Shown: piece by piece, positions 10,451-19,454 of the stretch
Numbering within the stretch: position 1 is the stretch's first letter
Layout of the letters: the number at the start of each line of letters is the position of its first letter
NCBI RefSeq assembly: GCF_022698165.1
Contig: NZ_JALDAY010000003.1
Coordinates: 496,001 to 560,000 of the forward strand
Source of the DNA: Streptomyces cylindrosporus
Lineage (GTDB): Bacteria > Actinomycetota > Actinomycetes > Streptomycetales > Streptomycetaceae
Direction: 5' to 3'
DNA: 64,000 bases
Translations under genes and position numbers: made by a program
Notes under the pieces: model-generated
The model's input: only the letters and a program-made list of their open reading frames with translations
Database searches by the model: none
What the model was told of the DNA's origin: nothing

Positions 10451-10894
10451 GTGCGGTTGACGAAGTTCACCGACCTGGCGCTGCGTGCCGTGATGCGTCT
10501 GGCGGTCTCCGAGCGGGACGAGTCCCTGACCACCCGGGAGGTGGCCGAGGCGATGGACGTGCCCGCCACCCACATGGCGAAGGCGATCACGCGCCTGCAA
10601 CACCTGGGCGTACTGGAGGCCCGGCGGGGGCGCGGCGGCGGGCTGGAGCTGACCGAGCTCGGGCGGCGTGCGTCGGTCGGCTGGCTGGTACGGGAGTTGG
10701 AGGGCGAGGGCGAGGTCGTCGCGTGCGACGGCGAGACCCCGTGTCCCCTGCGCGCGGCCTGCCGGCTGCGGCGAGCGCTGCGCGACGCGCAGGAGGCCTT
10801 CTACGCCGCCCTCGATCCGCTGACCGTCACCGATCTCGTCACCTCCCCCACCGGTCCCGTCCTCGTCGGTCTGACCGGCCGCCGCCCCGAGTAA
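10451..10894 (+). CDS. nsrR: Nitric-oxide-sensing repressor NsrR (Rrf2 family, Fe-S)
   Basis: This 147-residue winged-helix protein holds a [4Fe-4S] cluster that reacts with nitric oxide. The ligand cysteines are C92, C98 and C104 in ACDGETPCPLRAACR. D8 in KFTDLALR matches the unusual fourth ligand described for S. coelicolor NsrR. The N-terminal MRLTKFTDLALR and RRGRGGGLELT are near-identical to that protein from memory. It precedes the flavohaemoglobin gene by 77 bases, as in other streptomycetes where NsrR controls only itself and hmpA genes. It starts with GTG. Confidence 0.93.
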   Translation: MRLTKFTDLALRAVMRLAVSERDESLTTREVAEAMDVPATHMAKAITRLQHLGVLEARRGRGGGLELTELGRRASVGWLVRELEGEGEVVACDGETPCPLRAACRLRRALRDAQEAFYAALDPLTVTDLVTSPTGPVLVGLTGRRPE

Positions 10895-10937
10895 CCACAG
10901 CCACGCCCTTCTCCGGGCGCCGATCACCATGGCTTTA

Positions 10938-10960
10938 AATACGCAGATCACTTACCACTT
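10938..10960. promoter_or_regulatory. Probable NsrR operator in front of hmpA
   Basis: The 23-bp stretch begins AATACGCAGATCA and ends TACCACTT. It resembles the hmpA1 NsrR site of S. coelicolor as I recall it, with conserved ACG, ATCA and TACCA-TT blocks. It stops two bases before the AGGAG ribosome binding site, so it would cover the promoter or the start of the transcript. Confidence 0.55.
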
Positions 10961-10971
10961 AAGGAGTCACC

Positions 10972-12171
10972 ATGCTGTCCGAGCAGTCCGCGCCCGTCGT
11001 CCGCGCCACCCTGCCCGTCGTCGGCGCCGCCATCGGCGAGATCGCCGAGGTGTTCTACGGCCGGCTCTTCGCCGACCGGCCCGAGCTCCTGCGCGATCTG
11101 TTCAACCGCGGGAACCAGGCCAACGGCGAGCAGCAGAAGGCCCTCGCGGGCTCCGTCGCGGCCTTCGCGGGGATGCTGGTCGAGCACCCCGGGGCCCGGC
11201 CGGACGCGATGCTCTCGCGGATCGCCCACAAGCACGCCTCGCTCGGCATCACCTCCGACCAGTACAAACTCGTCCACCGGCATCTCTTCGCGGCGATCGG
11301 CGAGGTCCTCGGCGACGCGGTCACGCCCGGGGTGGCCGCCGCCTGGGACGAGGTGTACTGGCTGATGGCCAACGCCCTGATCGCCCTGGAGGCCCGGCTC
11401 TACCAGGAGTCCGGCCTCGCGGAGGGCGCGGTCTGGCGGGAGCTGGTCGTCGCCGAGCGGCACGAGGAGACCCCGGACGCGGTCTCCTTCGTGCTGCGCC
11501 GGTCCGACGGCGCGCCCGTGGGAGCGTTCCGGCCGGGGCAGTACGTCGGGGTCCGGGCCGAACTCCCCGACGGCGCCCGGCAGATACGGCAGTACAGCCT
11601 CTCCGGCGCGCCGGGGGATCCGTACTGGCGCATCACCGTGAAGCGCGTCCGGGGCGGCGCCGGTCCGGACGGCGAGGTGTCCTCCTGGCTGCACGAGCGC
11701 GCCCGGCCCGGCGATGTCCTCACCGTCTCCGCGCCGTTCGGCGACCTCGTCCTGCCGGAGGGCGACGGGCCGTTGCTGCTGGCGTCCGCCGGGATCGGCG
11801 TCACCCCGATGCTGTCGATGCTGCACCGGCTGGCCGCCACCGGCTCGACCCGTCCCGTCGTCGTGCTGCACGCCGACCGCACCCCGGCCGATCACCCCCA
11901 CCGCGAGGAGCAGCGCCGGCTCGTCGAGGCGCTTCCGAACGCCCGACTGCACCTCTGGTACGAGGAGTTGGGCGGGGGCACAGCCGAAGCCGCCGTCGGC
12001 CGGGCCGACGCCGCCTCGCTCGAACTGCCGGACGGGCTCACCGCGTACCTCTGCGGACCGCTGCCCTTCATGCGCGCCGTACGCGGCGACCTGATCCACC
12101 ACCACGGACTGCCCGCGCACGCCGTCCACTACGAGGTCTTCGGCCCCGACCTCTGGCTCGGCGGAGAGTAG
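10972..12171 (+). CDS. hmpA: Flavohaemoprotein, nitric oxide dioxygenase
   Basis: HmpA oxidises nitric oxide to nitrate using NAD(P)H. The 399-residue protein has an N-terminal globin with the distal pocket tyrosine (Y29) and glutamine (Q54), and a proximal histidine in HKHASLG (H88). The FAD domain shows RQYSLS and the NAD domain shows GIGVTPMLSML and CGPLPFM. AAGGAGT lies seven bases before the ATG. It is controlled by the NsrR encoded just upstream. A small membrane protein gene follows after 36 bases, probably in the same transcript. Confidence 0.96.
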   Translation: MLSEQSAPVVRATLPVVGAAIGEIAEVFYGRLFADRPELLRDLFNRGNQANGEQQKALAGSVAAFAGMLVEHPGARPDAMLSRIAHKHASLGITSDQYKLVHRHLFAAIGEVLGDAVTPGVAAAWDEVYWLMANALIALEARLYQESGLAEGAVWRELVVAERHEETPDAVSFVLRRSDGAPVGAFRPGQYVGVRAELPDGARQIRQYSLSGAPGDPYWRITVKRVRGGAGPDGEVSSWLHERARPGDVLTVSAPFGDLVLPEGDGPLLLASAGIGVTPMLSMLHRLAATGSTRPVVVLHADRTPADHPHREEQRRLVEALPNARLHLWYEELGGGTAEAAVGRADAASLELPDGLTAYLCGPLPFMRAVRGDLIHHHGLPAHAVHYEVFGPDLWLGGE

Positions 12172-12207
12172 ACCGGAGCGGGACGGACGAGACGGAGAGG
12201 AGCACGC

Positions 12208-12636
12208 ATGAACACCACGTCCGCGGGCGTCGCCACCGCGGTCACCTTCCTGTGGCTCGGGATGGTGCTGGCGATCTCCTTCCTGGAGGCCCCGCTGAAG
12301 TTCCGGGCCCCTGGGGTGACCGTGCCCATCGGGCTCGGCATCGGCCGTGTCGTCTTCCGGGCGCTGAACCGAGTCGAGGCGGTGCTCGCCCTCGCGCTGA
12401 TCGTCGCGGTGGCGGTCGGCGGCCCGCCCTTGTCCGTGTCCCTGACGGCGGCAACCGCCCTGCTGCTGCTCGCCGTTCAGCTGCTGCTGATCCGGCCCGC
12501 GCTCAACCGCCGTTCCGACCGCGTCCTCGCCGGCGAGAGCCTGCCGCGCTCCCGGGCCCACCACTACTACGTGGCAACCGAGACCGCGAAGGTCCTCGAC
12601 CTGCTCGCGCTGGGCCTCCTCCTGATCCTGCGCTAG
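12208..12636 (+). CDS. Small integral membrane protein, four predicted helices
   Basis: The 142-residue product has four hydrophobic stretches (about residues 8-27, 40-52, 57-71, 76-95), a polar segment and a fifth hydrophobic tail at 128-141. The conserved-looking FLEAPLKFRAPGV and HHYYVATETAKV recall DUF4149/TMEM205-like proteins, but I do not recognise the family firmly. It is probably co-transcribed with hmpA (spacing 36 bases, good GGAGAGGAG site), which suggests induction by nitric oxide. Its stop overlaps the stop of the converging hydrolase gene. Confidence 0.75.
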   Translation: MNTTSAGVATAVTFLWLGMVLAISFLEAPLKFRAPGVTVPIGLGIGRVVFRALNRVEAVLALALIVAVAVGGPPLSVSLTAATALLLLAVQLLLIRPALNRRSDRVLAGESLPRSRAHHYYVATETAKVLDLLALGLLLILR

Positions 12637-13547
12637 CCCTCGGCGGCGAGCGCCGTGCGCAGGGTCGTGGCCATCAGGTCGATGGCTTCCCTGCCCGCCG
12701 CCACCGGGCCCGCGTGGGTGAAGTAGTGGTCGACGCCCTCGAAGACCCGGTGGGTGACCGGGACTCCGGCGGCCTCCAGGGCCTTGGCGTAGGCGTCGCC
12801 CTCGTCGCGCAGGCGGTCGTTCTCGGCGGTGATGACGAGGGCGGGCGGGAGTCCGGCGAGGTCGTCGGCCAGACCGGGCGATACGAGGGGATGGGCCCGG
12901 TCGGCGGGGTCGGGGACGTAGGCGGCGGTGAACGTCCGCATCAGCTGCGGGGTGAGGAGCGGCTTGGCGACGAGGGAACGCTTCGTCGCCGGGTCGGCGA
13001 GCTGGTCGAGCGGGGCCGAGTCGATGATCTGGAGGCGGGGCGAGAAGGCGCCGCTCTCCCGGGCCAGGCGGCAGACCGCGGCGGTGAGGTTGGCTCCGGC
13101 GCTGTGTCCGCCGACGGCGAGCCGGGAGCCGTCCCAGTCGTGGGCGGCGCCGTTGCGGGCGACCCAGGCCGTGACGTCGTAGGCCTGGGTGACGGGTACG
13201 GGGTACTGGTGCTGCGGCGCGACGGCGTAGTCGACGTTGATCACCACGCAGCCGGCCTCGGCGGCTATGTAGCGGCAGATGTGGTCGTCCTGCTCGGGGC
13301 GGGCCACCACGAAACCGCCTCCGTGGAAGTTGACGTACACCGGTGCGGGTGTCTCGGCGGTGGCCGGCGGGCGGTAGACGGTGCAGGTCACCGGGCCCGC
13401 GCCGGTCTCGACCCGGAGGGGCTCGGTGCGCTTGGGGACGTCGGTGAACCGCAGGTCCTTGTGGACGCGGGAGATCACGCGGCCGAGCAGCAGCTGGATC
13501 GCTCTGGCCTTGGTCCCGGGGCTGATTGGCATGGCTCGCTCACCCAT
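12633..13547 (-). CDS. Alpha/beta hydrolase of the hormone-sensitive lipase family
   Basis: A 304-residue cytoplasmic esterase-type protein. NFHGGGF near residue 74 forms the oxyanion hole, GHSAG holds the nucleophile, and the triad is completed by the aspartate in ENDRLRDEGD and a histidine in GVDHYF. There is no signal peptide. An inverted repeat GATAC...GTATC abuts the start. The substrate is unknown; small acyl esters are usual for the family. Confidence 0.88.
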   Translation of the reverse strand: MGERAMPISPGTKARAIQLLLGRVISRVHKDLRFTDVPKRTEPLRVETGAGPVTCTVYRPPATAETPAPVYVNFHGGGFVVARPEQDDHICRYIAAEAGCVVINVDYAVAPQHQYPVPVTQAYDVTAWVARNGAAHDWDGSRLAVGGHSAGANLTAAVCRLARESGAFSPRLQIIDSAPLDQLADPATKRSLVAKPLLTPQLMRTFTAAYVPDPADRAHPLVSPGLADDLAGLPPALVITAENDRLRDEGDAYAKALEAAGVPVTHRVFEGVDHYFTHAGPVAAGREAIDLMATTLRTALAAEG

Positions 13548-13548
13548 C

Positions 13549-13567
13549 GATACAAAGTTAAAGTATC
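13549..13567. promoter_or_regulatory. Inverted repeat at the start of the hydrolase gene
   Basis: GATAC and GTATC are separated by nine A/T-rich bases and lie directly against the start codon of the leftward hydrolase gene. This could be an operator overlapping the promoter of a leaderless or short-leader transcript. No regulator gene is adjacent. Confidence 0.35.
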
Positions 13568-13609
13568 AGGTTTCCTGATGATGGAGTCCTGATGATGGGG
13601 GCTCGGTCC

Positions 13610-14671
13610 TCATTGCGCAATGGGTGCCGTCAGCAGGGTCAGGTGGGCGAGGTCGCCGGGTGGTGGCGTGGTCACCGACCAGAGGGGGGCCGGGGAGCCG
13701 TCGGCGACCGCGGCCGGGGCGTCGGTCAGGTTCATGCGTTCGCGCAGGCGGCCGTAGAAGTCCATCGGGCCGAGGCGGACCGCGCGCAGCCGGCGCGGGG
13801 CCGCGTACACGCCGATCCAGTCCCCCGGGTCGAGCACGCCCCGCAGCTGGCCGTCGATGCTGACCGCGGCCGACCCGGAGCATTCGAGGACCCGCAGCGC
13901 GATGGGCTCGTCCGGGGCCGTGACGACCGAACGGTTGAAGGTCATGTGCGGGGCGACCGGCGTGAAGACGAGGGCCTCCGCGCGCGGCGAGACCACCGGG
14001 CCGCCGGCCGCGAAGCTGTAGGCCGTCGAGCCGGTCGGCGTGGCCACCAGCAGCGCGTCCGCGGAGTACGACGCCAGGAGCCGGCCGGAGACGTAGACGC
14101 CGACCGAGACCTGGCGGTCCCGGGCCAGCTTCTCCAGGACGACGTCGTTGAGCGCCGTGACGTTGAGGGGGATGCCCCAGTCGGCGTCGACCTCGCAGTC
14201 GGGGCGCACCTGGGGCGGCGGCAGCAGCGGGCCGCGCCCGTACTTCGCCCAGGCCTCCAGTTCCTCCGGCACTTCGAGGCGGCGCGAGGCGCGCAGGGTC
14301 AGCAGCATGCGGCTGTCGATGCTCAGCCGGTCCTCGCGCACCGCGTCCAGCGCCGAGCGCACGGCCGCCGCGGGCACCTCGGTCAGGAAGCCGACCCGCC
14401 CCAGGTCGATGCCGAGCACGAGCGCGTCGTCCGCCGCGGCCAGCCGGGCGCCGCGCAGGAAGGTGCCGTCACCGCCCAGCGTCACCACGAGGTCGGGATC
14501 GCCCGCGGCCTCGACCTCCTCCTGGGAGTTGCGGCGCCCGTGGTCGTGCCACACGTCGATGTCGGTGCACCGCACCGCGTGTTCCGCGCACCATTCGCGG
14601 ACGGTACGGGCCGCCGCCACCGCCTCGCTGCGCCCGCCGTGCACGACCAGGCCGAGCCGGTTCACCGTCAT
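13610..14671 (-). CDS. NAD kinase (secondary paralogue)
   Basis: The 353-residue protein phosphorylates NAD to NADP. GGDGTFLRGA at 66-75 is the ATP-grasp-like signature, ALNDVV carries the conserved acidic residue for NAD binding, and TPTGSTAYSFAAGGP is the third family motif. It is longer than the usual enzyme because of an extra segment around residues 140-165 and a C-terminal tail. Streptomycetes have several such kinases; this one stands alone beside the benzoyl-CoA operon. A degenerate homologue is encoded near 37.3 kb. Confidence 0.9.
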   Translation of the reverse strand: MTVNRLGLVVHGGRSEAVAAARTVREWCAEHAVRCTDIDVWHDHGRRNSQEEVEAAGDPDLVVTLGGDGTFLRGARLAAADDALVLGIDLGRVGFLTEVPAAAVRSALDAVREDRLSIDSRMLLTLRASRRLEVPEELEAWAKYGRGPLLPPPQVRPDCEVDADWGIPLNVTALNDVVLEKLARDRQVSVGVYVSGRLLASYSADALLVATPTGSTAYSFAAGGPVVSPRAEALVFTPVAPHMTFNRSVVTAPDEPIALRVLECSGSAAVSIDGQLRGVLDPGDWIGVYAAPRRLRAVRLGPMDFYGRLRERMNLTDAPAAVADGSPAPLWSVTTPPPGDLAHLTLLTAPIAQ

Positions 14672-14791
14672 CGCTGCTCCAAGGGGTCGCGGTCACCAGC
14701 TCGTGGCGACAGACCGAAAGCCGACATGGCCATCATCGGCGCACCCGCCCGGCACACCCACCCGAAACCCGGCATCCCGCCGCTCCTTTTT

Positions 14792-14830
14792 GTTCTACAG
14801 AACCTTGACGCACTTCATGTTTCCTGTAGA
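14792..14830 (+). promoter_or_regulatory. Promoter region of the boxC operon with a small palindrome
   Basis: GTTCTACAGAAC is a perfect 5-2-5 palindrome directly before a TTGACG that could be a -35 box. TGTAGA or TAGACC follows 14-16 bases later as a weak -10 candidate. The palindrome partly recurs as TTTCCTGTAGACC downstream. It is the only clear regulatory-looking sequence before boxC. Confidence 0.35.
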
Positions 14831-14868
14831 CCATCGAGTATCGGCACCAGCGCGAGGAGGCGCTCGGC

Positions 14869-16494
14869 ATGGTGGAGGTTTCCTTCGACCGGAGCCCGGA
14901 GTCGTACCGGCACTGGCGGCTGCGCACGGACGGGCCGGTCGCCTGGCTGGAGCTGGACGTCGACGAGCGCGGCGGACTGGTGCCGGGGTACGAGCTGAAG
15001 CTGAACTCGTACGACCTCGGCGTGGACATCGAGCTCTACGACGCCGTCCAGCGGCTGCGCTTCGAGCATCCCGAGGTGCGGGCCGTGGTGGTGACCAGCG
15101 CCAAGGAGAAGGTGTTCTGCGCGGGCGCCAACATCCGGATGCTCGCGGCCTCCCCGCACGAGTGGAAGGTGAACTTCTGCAAGTTCACCAACGAGACCCG
15201 CAACGGCATGGAGGACGCCTCCGAGCACTCGGGGCTGACCTTCATCGCCGCGGTCAACGGCTCCTGCGCGGGCGGCGGTTACGAACTCGCGCTGGCCTGC
15301 GACCGGATCCTGCTCATCGACGACAACTCCTCGTCGGTGGCGCTCCCGGAGGTGCCGCTGCTCGGCGTGCTGCCCGGCACCGGCGGTCTCACCCGGCTCA
15401 CGGACAAGCGCCGGGTGCGCAAGGACCTGGCCGACGTCTTCGCGACCCGTAGTGACGGGGTACGGGGCAAGACGGCCGTCGACTGGCGGCTGGTGGACGA
15501 GGTCGTGCCGCGCCGGGACTTCCGGGCGGTCGTCGAGCAGCGGGCGCGGGAGGCGGCGGCGCGCGATCCGCGTCCGGCGGATGTCCGAGGCGTCCAACTC
15601 ACGTCGCTGGAACGGGAGATCACCGAGGAAGGGATCTCCTACCGGTATGTGCGGGCCGAGTACGACCGGCCGCTCGGGCTCGTGCGCATCACCGTACGAG
15701 GACCGGGCGGCGAGGACGGCTGGCTGCTCTCGCTCACCCGTGAACTCGACGACCTGATCCTGAGGTTGCGGACGAACGAGCCGGAGCTCGGCACCTGGGT
15801 GCTGCGCACCGAGGGCGACCCGGCGCTCGTACTCGCCCAGGAGCGGGAGCTGTTGCGGGCCAAGGACGACGACTGGCTCGCCAACGAGGTCTTGCACTAC
15901 TACAAGCGGACCCTGAAACGGCTCGACGTCACCAGCCGGAGTCTCGTCGCGCTGATCGAGCCGGGGAGCTGCTTCGCCGGGCTGCTGCTGGAGTTGGCGC
16001 TCGCCTGCGATGTGCAGTACATGCTGGACGGGCCGCCCGTCGAGGATCCGGACAGTGACGAGCGGGCGCAACTCGCCCTGTCCGAGGCCAACTTCGGGCT
16101 CCTCCCGATGGGCAACGGGCTCTCCCGGCTCCAGTCCCGTTTCTACGGCCACCAGGACCACCTCGACTGGCTGCGCCGCGAGGCCGGGCAGCCCGTGGGA
16201 GCGGCCCGGGCGCGTGAACTCGGGCTCGTCACGGACGCGCCCGACGACCTCGACTGGGAGGACGAGATCCGTCTCGTCCTGGAGAACCGGGCCGCGCTCA
16301 GTCCCGACGCGCTGACCGGGATGGAGGCCAACCACCGCTTCGTCGGGCCGGAGACCATGGAGACCAAGATCTTCGGCCGTCTGAGCGCCTGGCAGAACTG
16401 GATCTTCGTACGGCCCAACGCCTCGGGTCCGGAAGGCGCGTTGCGCCGTTACGGGACCGGGCAACGGGCCGTCTACGACCGGAAGCGAGTGTGA
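14869..16494 (+). CDS. boxC: 2,3-epoxybenzoyl-CoA dihydrolase BoxC
   Basis: BoxC hydrolytically opens the epoxide ring of 2,3-epoxybenzoyl-CoA in the aerobic box pathway. The 541-residue product is a duplicated crotonase. The first half has AGANIRMLAASPHEWKVNF and the oxyanion loop CAGGGYELALACD. The second half has FAGLLLELALACDVQ, and ANFGLLPMGNGLSR follows. Length and both halves match known BoxC. It is followed four bases later by boxB, so the two epoxide-handling enzymes are made together. Confidence 0.94.
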   Translation: MVEVSFDRSPESYRHWRLRTDGPVAWLELDVDERGGLVPGYELKLNSYDLGVDIELYDAVQRLRFEHPEVRAVVVTSAKEKVFCAGANIRMLAASPHEWKVNFCKFTNETRNGMEDASEHSGLTFIAAVNGSCAGGGYELALACDRILLIDDNSSSVALPEVPLLGVLPGTGGLTRLTDKRRVRKDLADVFATRSDGVRGKTAVDWRLVDEVVPRRDFRAVVEQRAREAAARDPRPADVRGVQLTSLEREITEEGISYRYVRAEYDRPLGLVRITVRGPGGEDGWLLSLTRELDDLILRLRTNEPELGTWVLRTEGDPALVLAQERELLRAKDDDWLANEVLHYYKRTLKRLDVTSRSLVALIEPGSCFAGLLLELALACDVQYMLDGPPVEDPDSDERAQLALSEANFGLLPMGNGLSRLQSRFYGHQDHLDWLRREAGQPVGAARARELGLVTDAPDDLDWEDEIRLVLENRAALSPDALTGMEANHRFVGPETMETKIFGRLSAWQNWIFVRPNASGPEGALRRYGTGQRAVYDRKRV

Positions 16495-16498
16495 CCCG

Positions 16499-17920
16499 AT
16501 GCCCACGGCCATCGACTACGACGCCAGGATCCCCAACAACGTCGGCCTCGCCGACGACCGCCGCCTGCAGCGCGCGCTGGAGGGCTGGCAGCCCAAGTTC
16601 CTCGGCTGGTGGGGGGAGATGGGCCCCTCTCTGGAGAACCACGGAGTCTATCTGCGCACCGCCGTGTCCGTCGGCCGGGACGGCTGGGCCCACTTCGACC
16701 ACGTCAACGTGCCCGACTACCGCTGGGGCATCTTCCTCGCCGAGCCCACCCCCGACCGCCGGGTCGCCTTCGGCGAGCACCAGGGCGAGCCGGTCTGGCA
16801 GCAGGTGCCCGGCGAGTACCGCGCCGACCTGCAACGGCTGATCGTGATCCAGGGCGACACCGAGCCGGCCTCGGTGGAGCAGCAGCGGCTGCTCGGGCTG
16901 AGCGCGCCCAGCCTGTACGACCTGCGCAACCTCTTCCAGGTCAACGTCGAGGAGGGCAGGCACCTGTGGGCGATGGTGTACCTCCTGCACGCCTACTTCG
17001 GCCGGGAGGGCCGCGAGGAGGCCGAGGCGCTGCTGTACCGCAACTCCGGCAGCCCCGACTCGCCGCGCATCCTGGGCGCGTTCAACGAGGAGACCGCCGA
17101 CTGGCTGGCCTTCTACATGTTCACGTACTTCACCGACCGGGACGGCAAGTACCAGCTCGGCTCGCTCAAGGAGAGCGCCTTCGACCCGCTGTCGCGGACC
17201 TGCACCTTCATGCTGAAGGAGGAGGCGCACCACATGATGGTCGGCACGACGGGTGTCGACCGGGTGGTGACCCGCAGCGCCCAACTCGTGCGCGAGCACG
17301 ACACCTTGGACATCGCCGCGTGCGGTGGCATCCCCCTCGACATCATCCAGAAGTACATCAACTTCCACTACACGGTCTCCCTGGACCTGTTCGGCAGCGA
17401 GACCTCCACCAACGCGGCCAACTACTACACCGCGGGCCTCAAGGGCCGCTGGCAGGAGGAGCGGCGCGAGGACGACCACCAACTCACCGAGGACGGCGTG
17501 CGGTTGGACCGGCCCGGCGCGGACGGCGGCTGGGCCGTCGACGAGGTGCCCGCGCTGCTCGCCCTCAACCTGGACCTGCGCGACGAGTACATCGCCGACT
17601 GCCGGACCGGCGTCAAGCGCTGGAACCGCATCCTCGAAGAGCACGGCATCGACTTCCGCCTGCGGCTCCCGCACCCCGGCTTCAACCGCCAGGTCGGCCT
17701 CGCCGCCGGCCACCGCGTCACCCCCGACGGCACGATCGTCGACGAGGAGACCTGGGAGGCGAGCCGGCGCCACTGGCTGCCGACGCCCGAAGACCTGGCG
17801 TTCGTACGGTCGTTGATGCAGCCGGTGTACGAGCGCGGGAAGATCGCGAGCTGGGTCGCGCCGCCGGTCAACGGAATCAACGGCAAACCGTTCGACTACG
17901 AGTACGTCCGACTGGTGTGA
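16499..17920 (+). CDS. boxB: Benzoyl-CoA 2,3-epoxidase BoxB
   Basis: BoxB is the diiron oxygenase that epoxidises benzoyl-CoA. In this 473-residue protein the iron ligands lie in helices with NVEEGRHLWAMVY, NEETADWL and LKEEAHHMMVGTTGVDRV. It needs electrons from the reductase BoxA, which is not encoded nearby, so another reductase must serve it. Start and spacing indicate tight coupling to boxC and to the ligase ten bases downstream. Confidence 0.94.
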   Translation: MPTAIDYDARIPNNVGLADDRRLQRALEGWQPKFLGWWGEMGPSLENHGVYLRTAVSVGRDGWAHFDHVNVPDYRWGIFLAEPTPDRRVAFGEHQGEPVWQQVPGEYRADLQRLIVIQGDTEPASVEQQRLLGLSAPSLYDLRNLFQVNVEEGRHLWAMVYLLHAYFGREGREEAEALLYRNSGSPDSPRILGAFNEETADWLAFYMFTYFTDRDGKYQLGSLKESAFDPLSRTCTFMLKEEAHHMMVGTTGVDRVVTRSAQLVREHDTLDIAACGGIPLDIIQKYINFHYTVSLDLFGSETSTNAANYYTAGLKGRWQEERREDDHQLTEDGVRLDRPGADGGWAVDEVPALLALNLDLRDEYIADCRTGVKRWNRILEEHGIDFRLRLPHPGFNRQVGLAAGHRVTPDGTIVDEETWEASRRHWLPTPEDLAFVRSLMQPVYERGKIASWVAPPVNGINGKPFDYEYVRLV

Positions 17921-17930
17921 GGCGGCGCTG

Positions 17931-19454
17931 ATGCCCGAGCTGTTCAACGCGGCGGACTGGCTGGTCGACCGGCAGGTGAGAGCGGGCGCCGGCGCCCGCA
18001 CGGCCGTCGTCACGCCCACCCGGTCGCTGACCTATGAGGAGCTGTCCGGCGAGGTCCGCCGGGTGGCCGCCGGGCTGCGCGCCCTGGGCGTACGGCCCGA
18101 GGAGCGGGTCCTGTTCTGCATGGCGGACGACGTCGAGCTGTTCACCGGCATCCTGGCCGCCTTCCGCATCGGCGCGGTGGCCGTGCCCGCCTCGACCATG
18201 CTCACCGGGGCGGAACTGGGCGGGCTGGTGGCGGACTGCCGTGGCAGAGTGGTGCTGGGCTCGGCCGAGTTCGCGCCCGCGGTACGGGCCGCCGTCCGGG
18301 AGGCGCCCGAGGTCGAACACGTGCTCCTGGGCGACGAATGGCGGCGGCTGCTCGACGCCGGCACGGACCCGGAGCCGTATCCCACCTGGCCGGACTCCCC
18401 CGCCCTGTGGCTCTACACCTCCGGCACCACGGGCACTCCCAAGGCGGCCATGCACCGGCACGCCGACATCAGGTTCGTGGCCGAGAACTACGGACAGCGG
18501 GTGCTCGGCATCGGCCCGGATGACCGCTGTCTGTCCGTCGCCAAGCTGTTCTTCGCGTACGGCCTCGGGAACTCGATGTTCTTCCCTCTCTCCGTCGGCG
18601 GCACGGCGCTGCTGGAGCCCGCGCGGCCCTCCCCCGCGCTGTTCGCCAAGCGCGCGGCCACCGACCGGGCCACCGTGCTGTTCGGCGTGCCCGGCTTCCT
18701 CGGGGCACTGCTCGCGGGCCTCGACGTCCCCGACGACGCCTTCGCGAGCGTGCGGGTCGGGGTCTCGGCCGGTGAGGCGCTGCCCGCGCGGATCTACCAG
18801 GGGATGCTGGAGCGGTACGGCGTGGAGGTGCTCGACGGGATCGGGTCGACCGAGATGCTGCACATCTTCATGTCCAACCGGCGGGGCGGGGTGCATCCGG
18901 GTTCGTCCGGCGAACCTGTTCCGGGGTACGCCGTGGAGCTGCGGGACGCGGACGGGCAGGTGGTCGGGGGCGCGGGTGTGCCCGGCGAGCTGTATGTGCG
19001 CGGGGAGTCGGCCGCCGTCGGGTACTGGTGCCGGGCGCAGACGAGCCGGCAGGTGTTCCTCGGGGACTGGGTGCGCACGGGTGACACGTACGTCCGTAAC
19101 GCGGACGGCACGTACACCTGCATGGGCCGCACCAACGACCTGCTCAAGGCGGGCGGCATCTGGGTCTCGCCGGCCGAGGTCGAGGAGCGGCTGCTGGCGC
19201 ACCCGGACGTGGCCGAGGTGGCGGTGGTCGGGGCGCGGGACGCGGACGGGCTCGACAAGCCGGTGGCGTGCGTGGTGCCGAGGGCCGGGCGCGAGGTCGA
19301 CGCGGAGGCGCTGGTGGCCTGGTGCCGGGAGGGGCTGGCCGCGTTCAAACGGCCGCGCGCGGTCGTCGGGCTGAGCGAGCTGCCGCGGACGCCGACGGGG
19401 AAGATCCGGCGTAACGTGCTCAGGGAGATGGTCCGCTCCGAGGAGGCGCCGTGA
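17931..19454 (+). CDS. Benzoate-CoA ligase (adenylate-forming)
   Basis: The 507-residue enzyme activates an aromatic acid to its CoA thioester, supplying BoxB. YTSGTTGTPKAAMHRH near residue 162 is the phosphate-binding loop, GIGSTEMLHIF is typical of benzoate ligases, and the C-terminal lysine is in PRTPTGKIRRN. Operon position makes benzoate the likely substrate, though hydroxy- or other substituted benzoates are possible. Its stop overlaps the next GTG by four bases. Confidence 0.9.
   Translation: MPELFNAADWLVDRQVRAGAGARTAVVTPTRSLTYEELSGEVRRVAAGLRALGVRPEERVLFCMADDVELFTGILAAFRIGAVAVPASTMLTGAELGGLVADCRGRVVLGSAEFAPAVRAAVREAPEVEHVLLGDEWRRLLDAGTDPEPYPTWPDSPALWLYTSGTTGTPKAAMHRHADIRFVAENYGQRVLGIGPDDRCLSVAKLFFAYGLGNSMFFPLSVGGTALLEPARPSPALFAKRAATDRATVLFGVPGFLGALLAGLDVPDDAFASVRVGVSAGEALPARIYQGMLERYGVEVLDGIGSTEMLHIFMSNRRGGVHPGSSGEPVPGYAVELRDADGQVVGGAGVPGELYVRGESAAVGYWCRAQTSRQVFLGDWVRTGDTYVRNADGTYTCMGRTNDLLKAGGIWVSPAEVEERLLAHPDVAEVAVVGARDADGLDKPVACVVPRAGREVDAEALVAWCREGLAAFKRPRAVVGLSELPRTPTGKIRRNVLREMVRSEEAP

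Noticed and set aside
10929..13592. An 887-codon plus-strand frame over hmpA and its neighbours
   Set aside because: It overlaps hmpA, the membrane protein gene and the opposite hydrolase gene in wrong frames and is Arg/Pro-rich noise.
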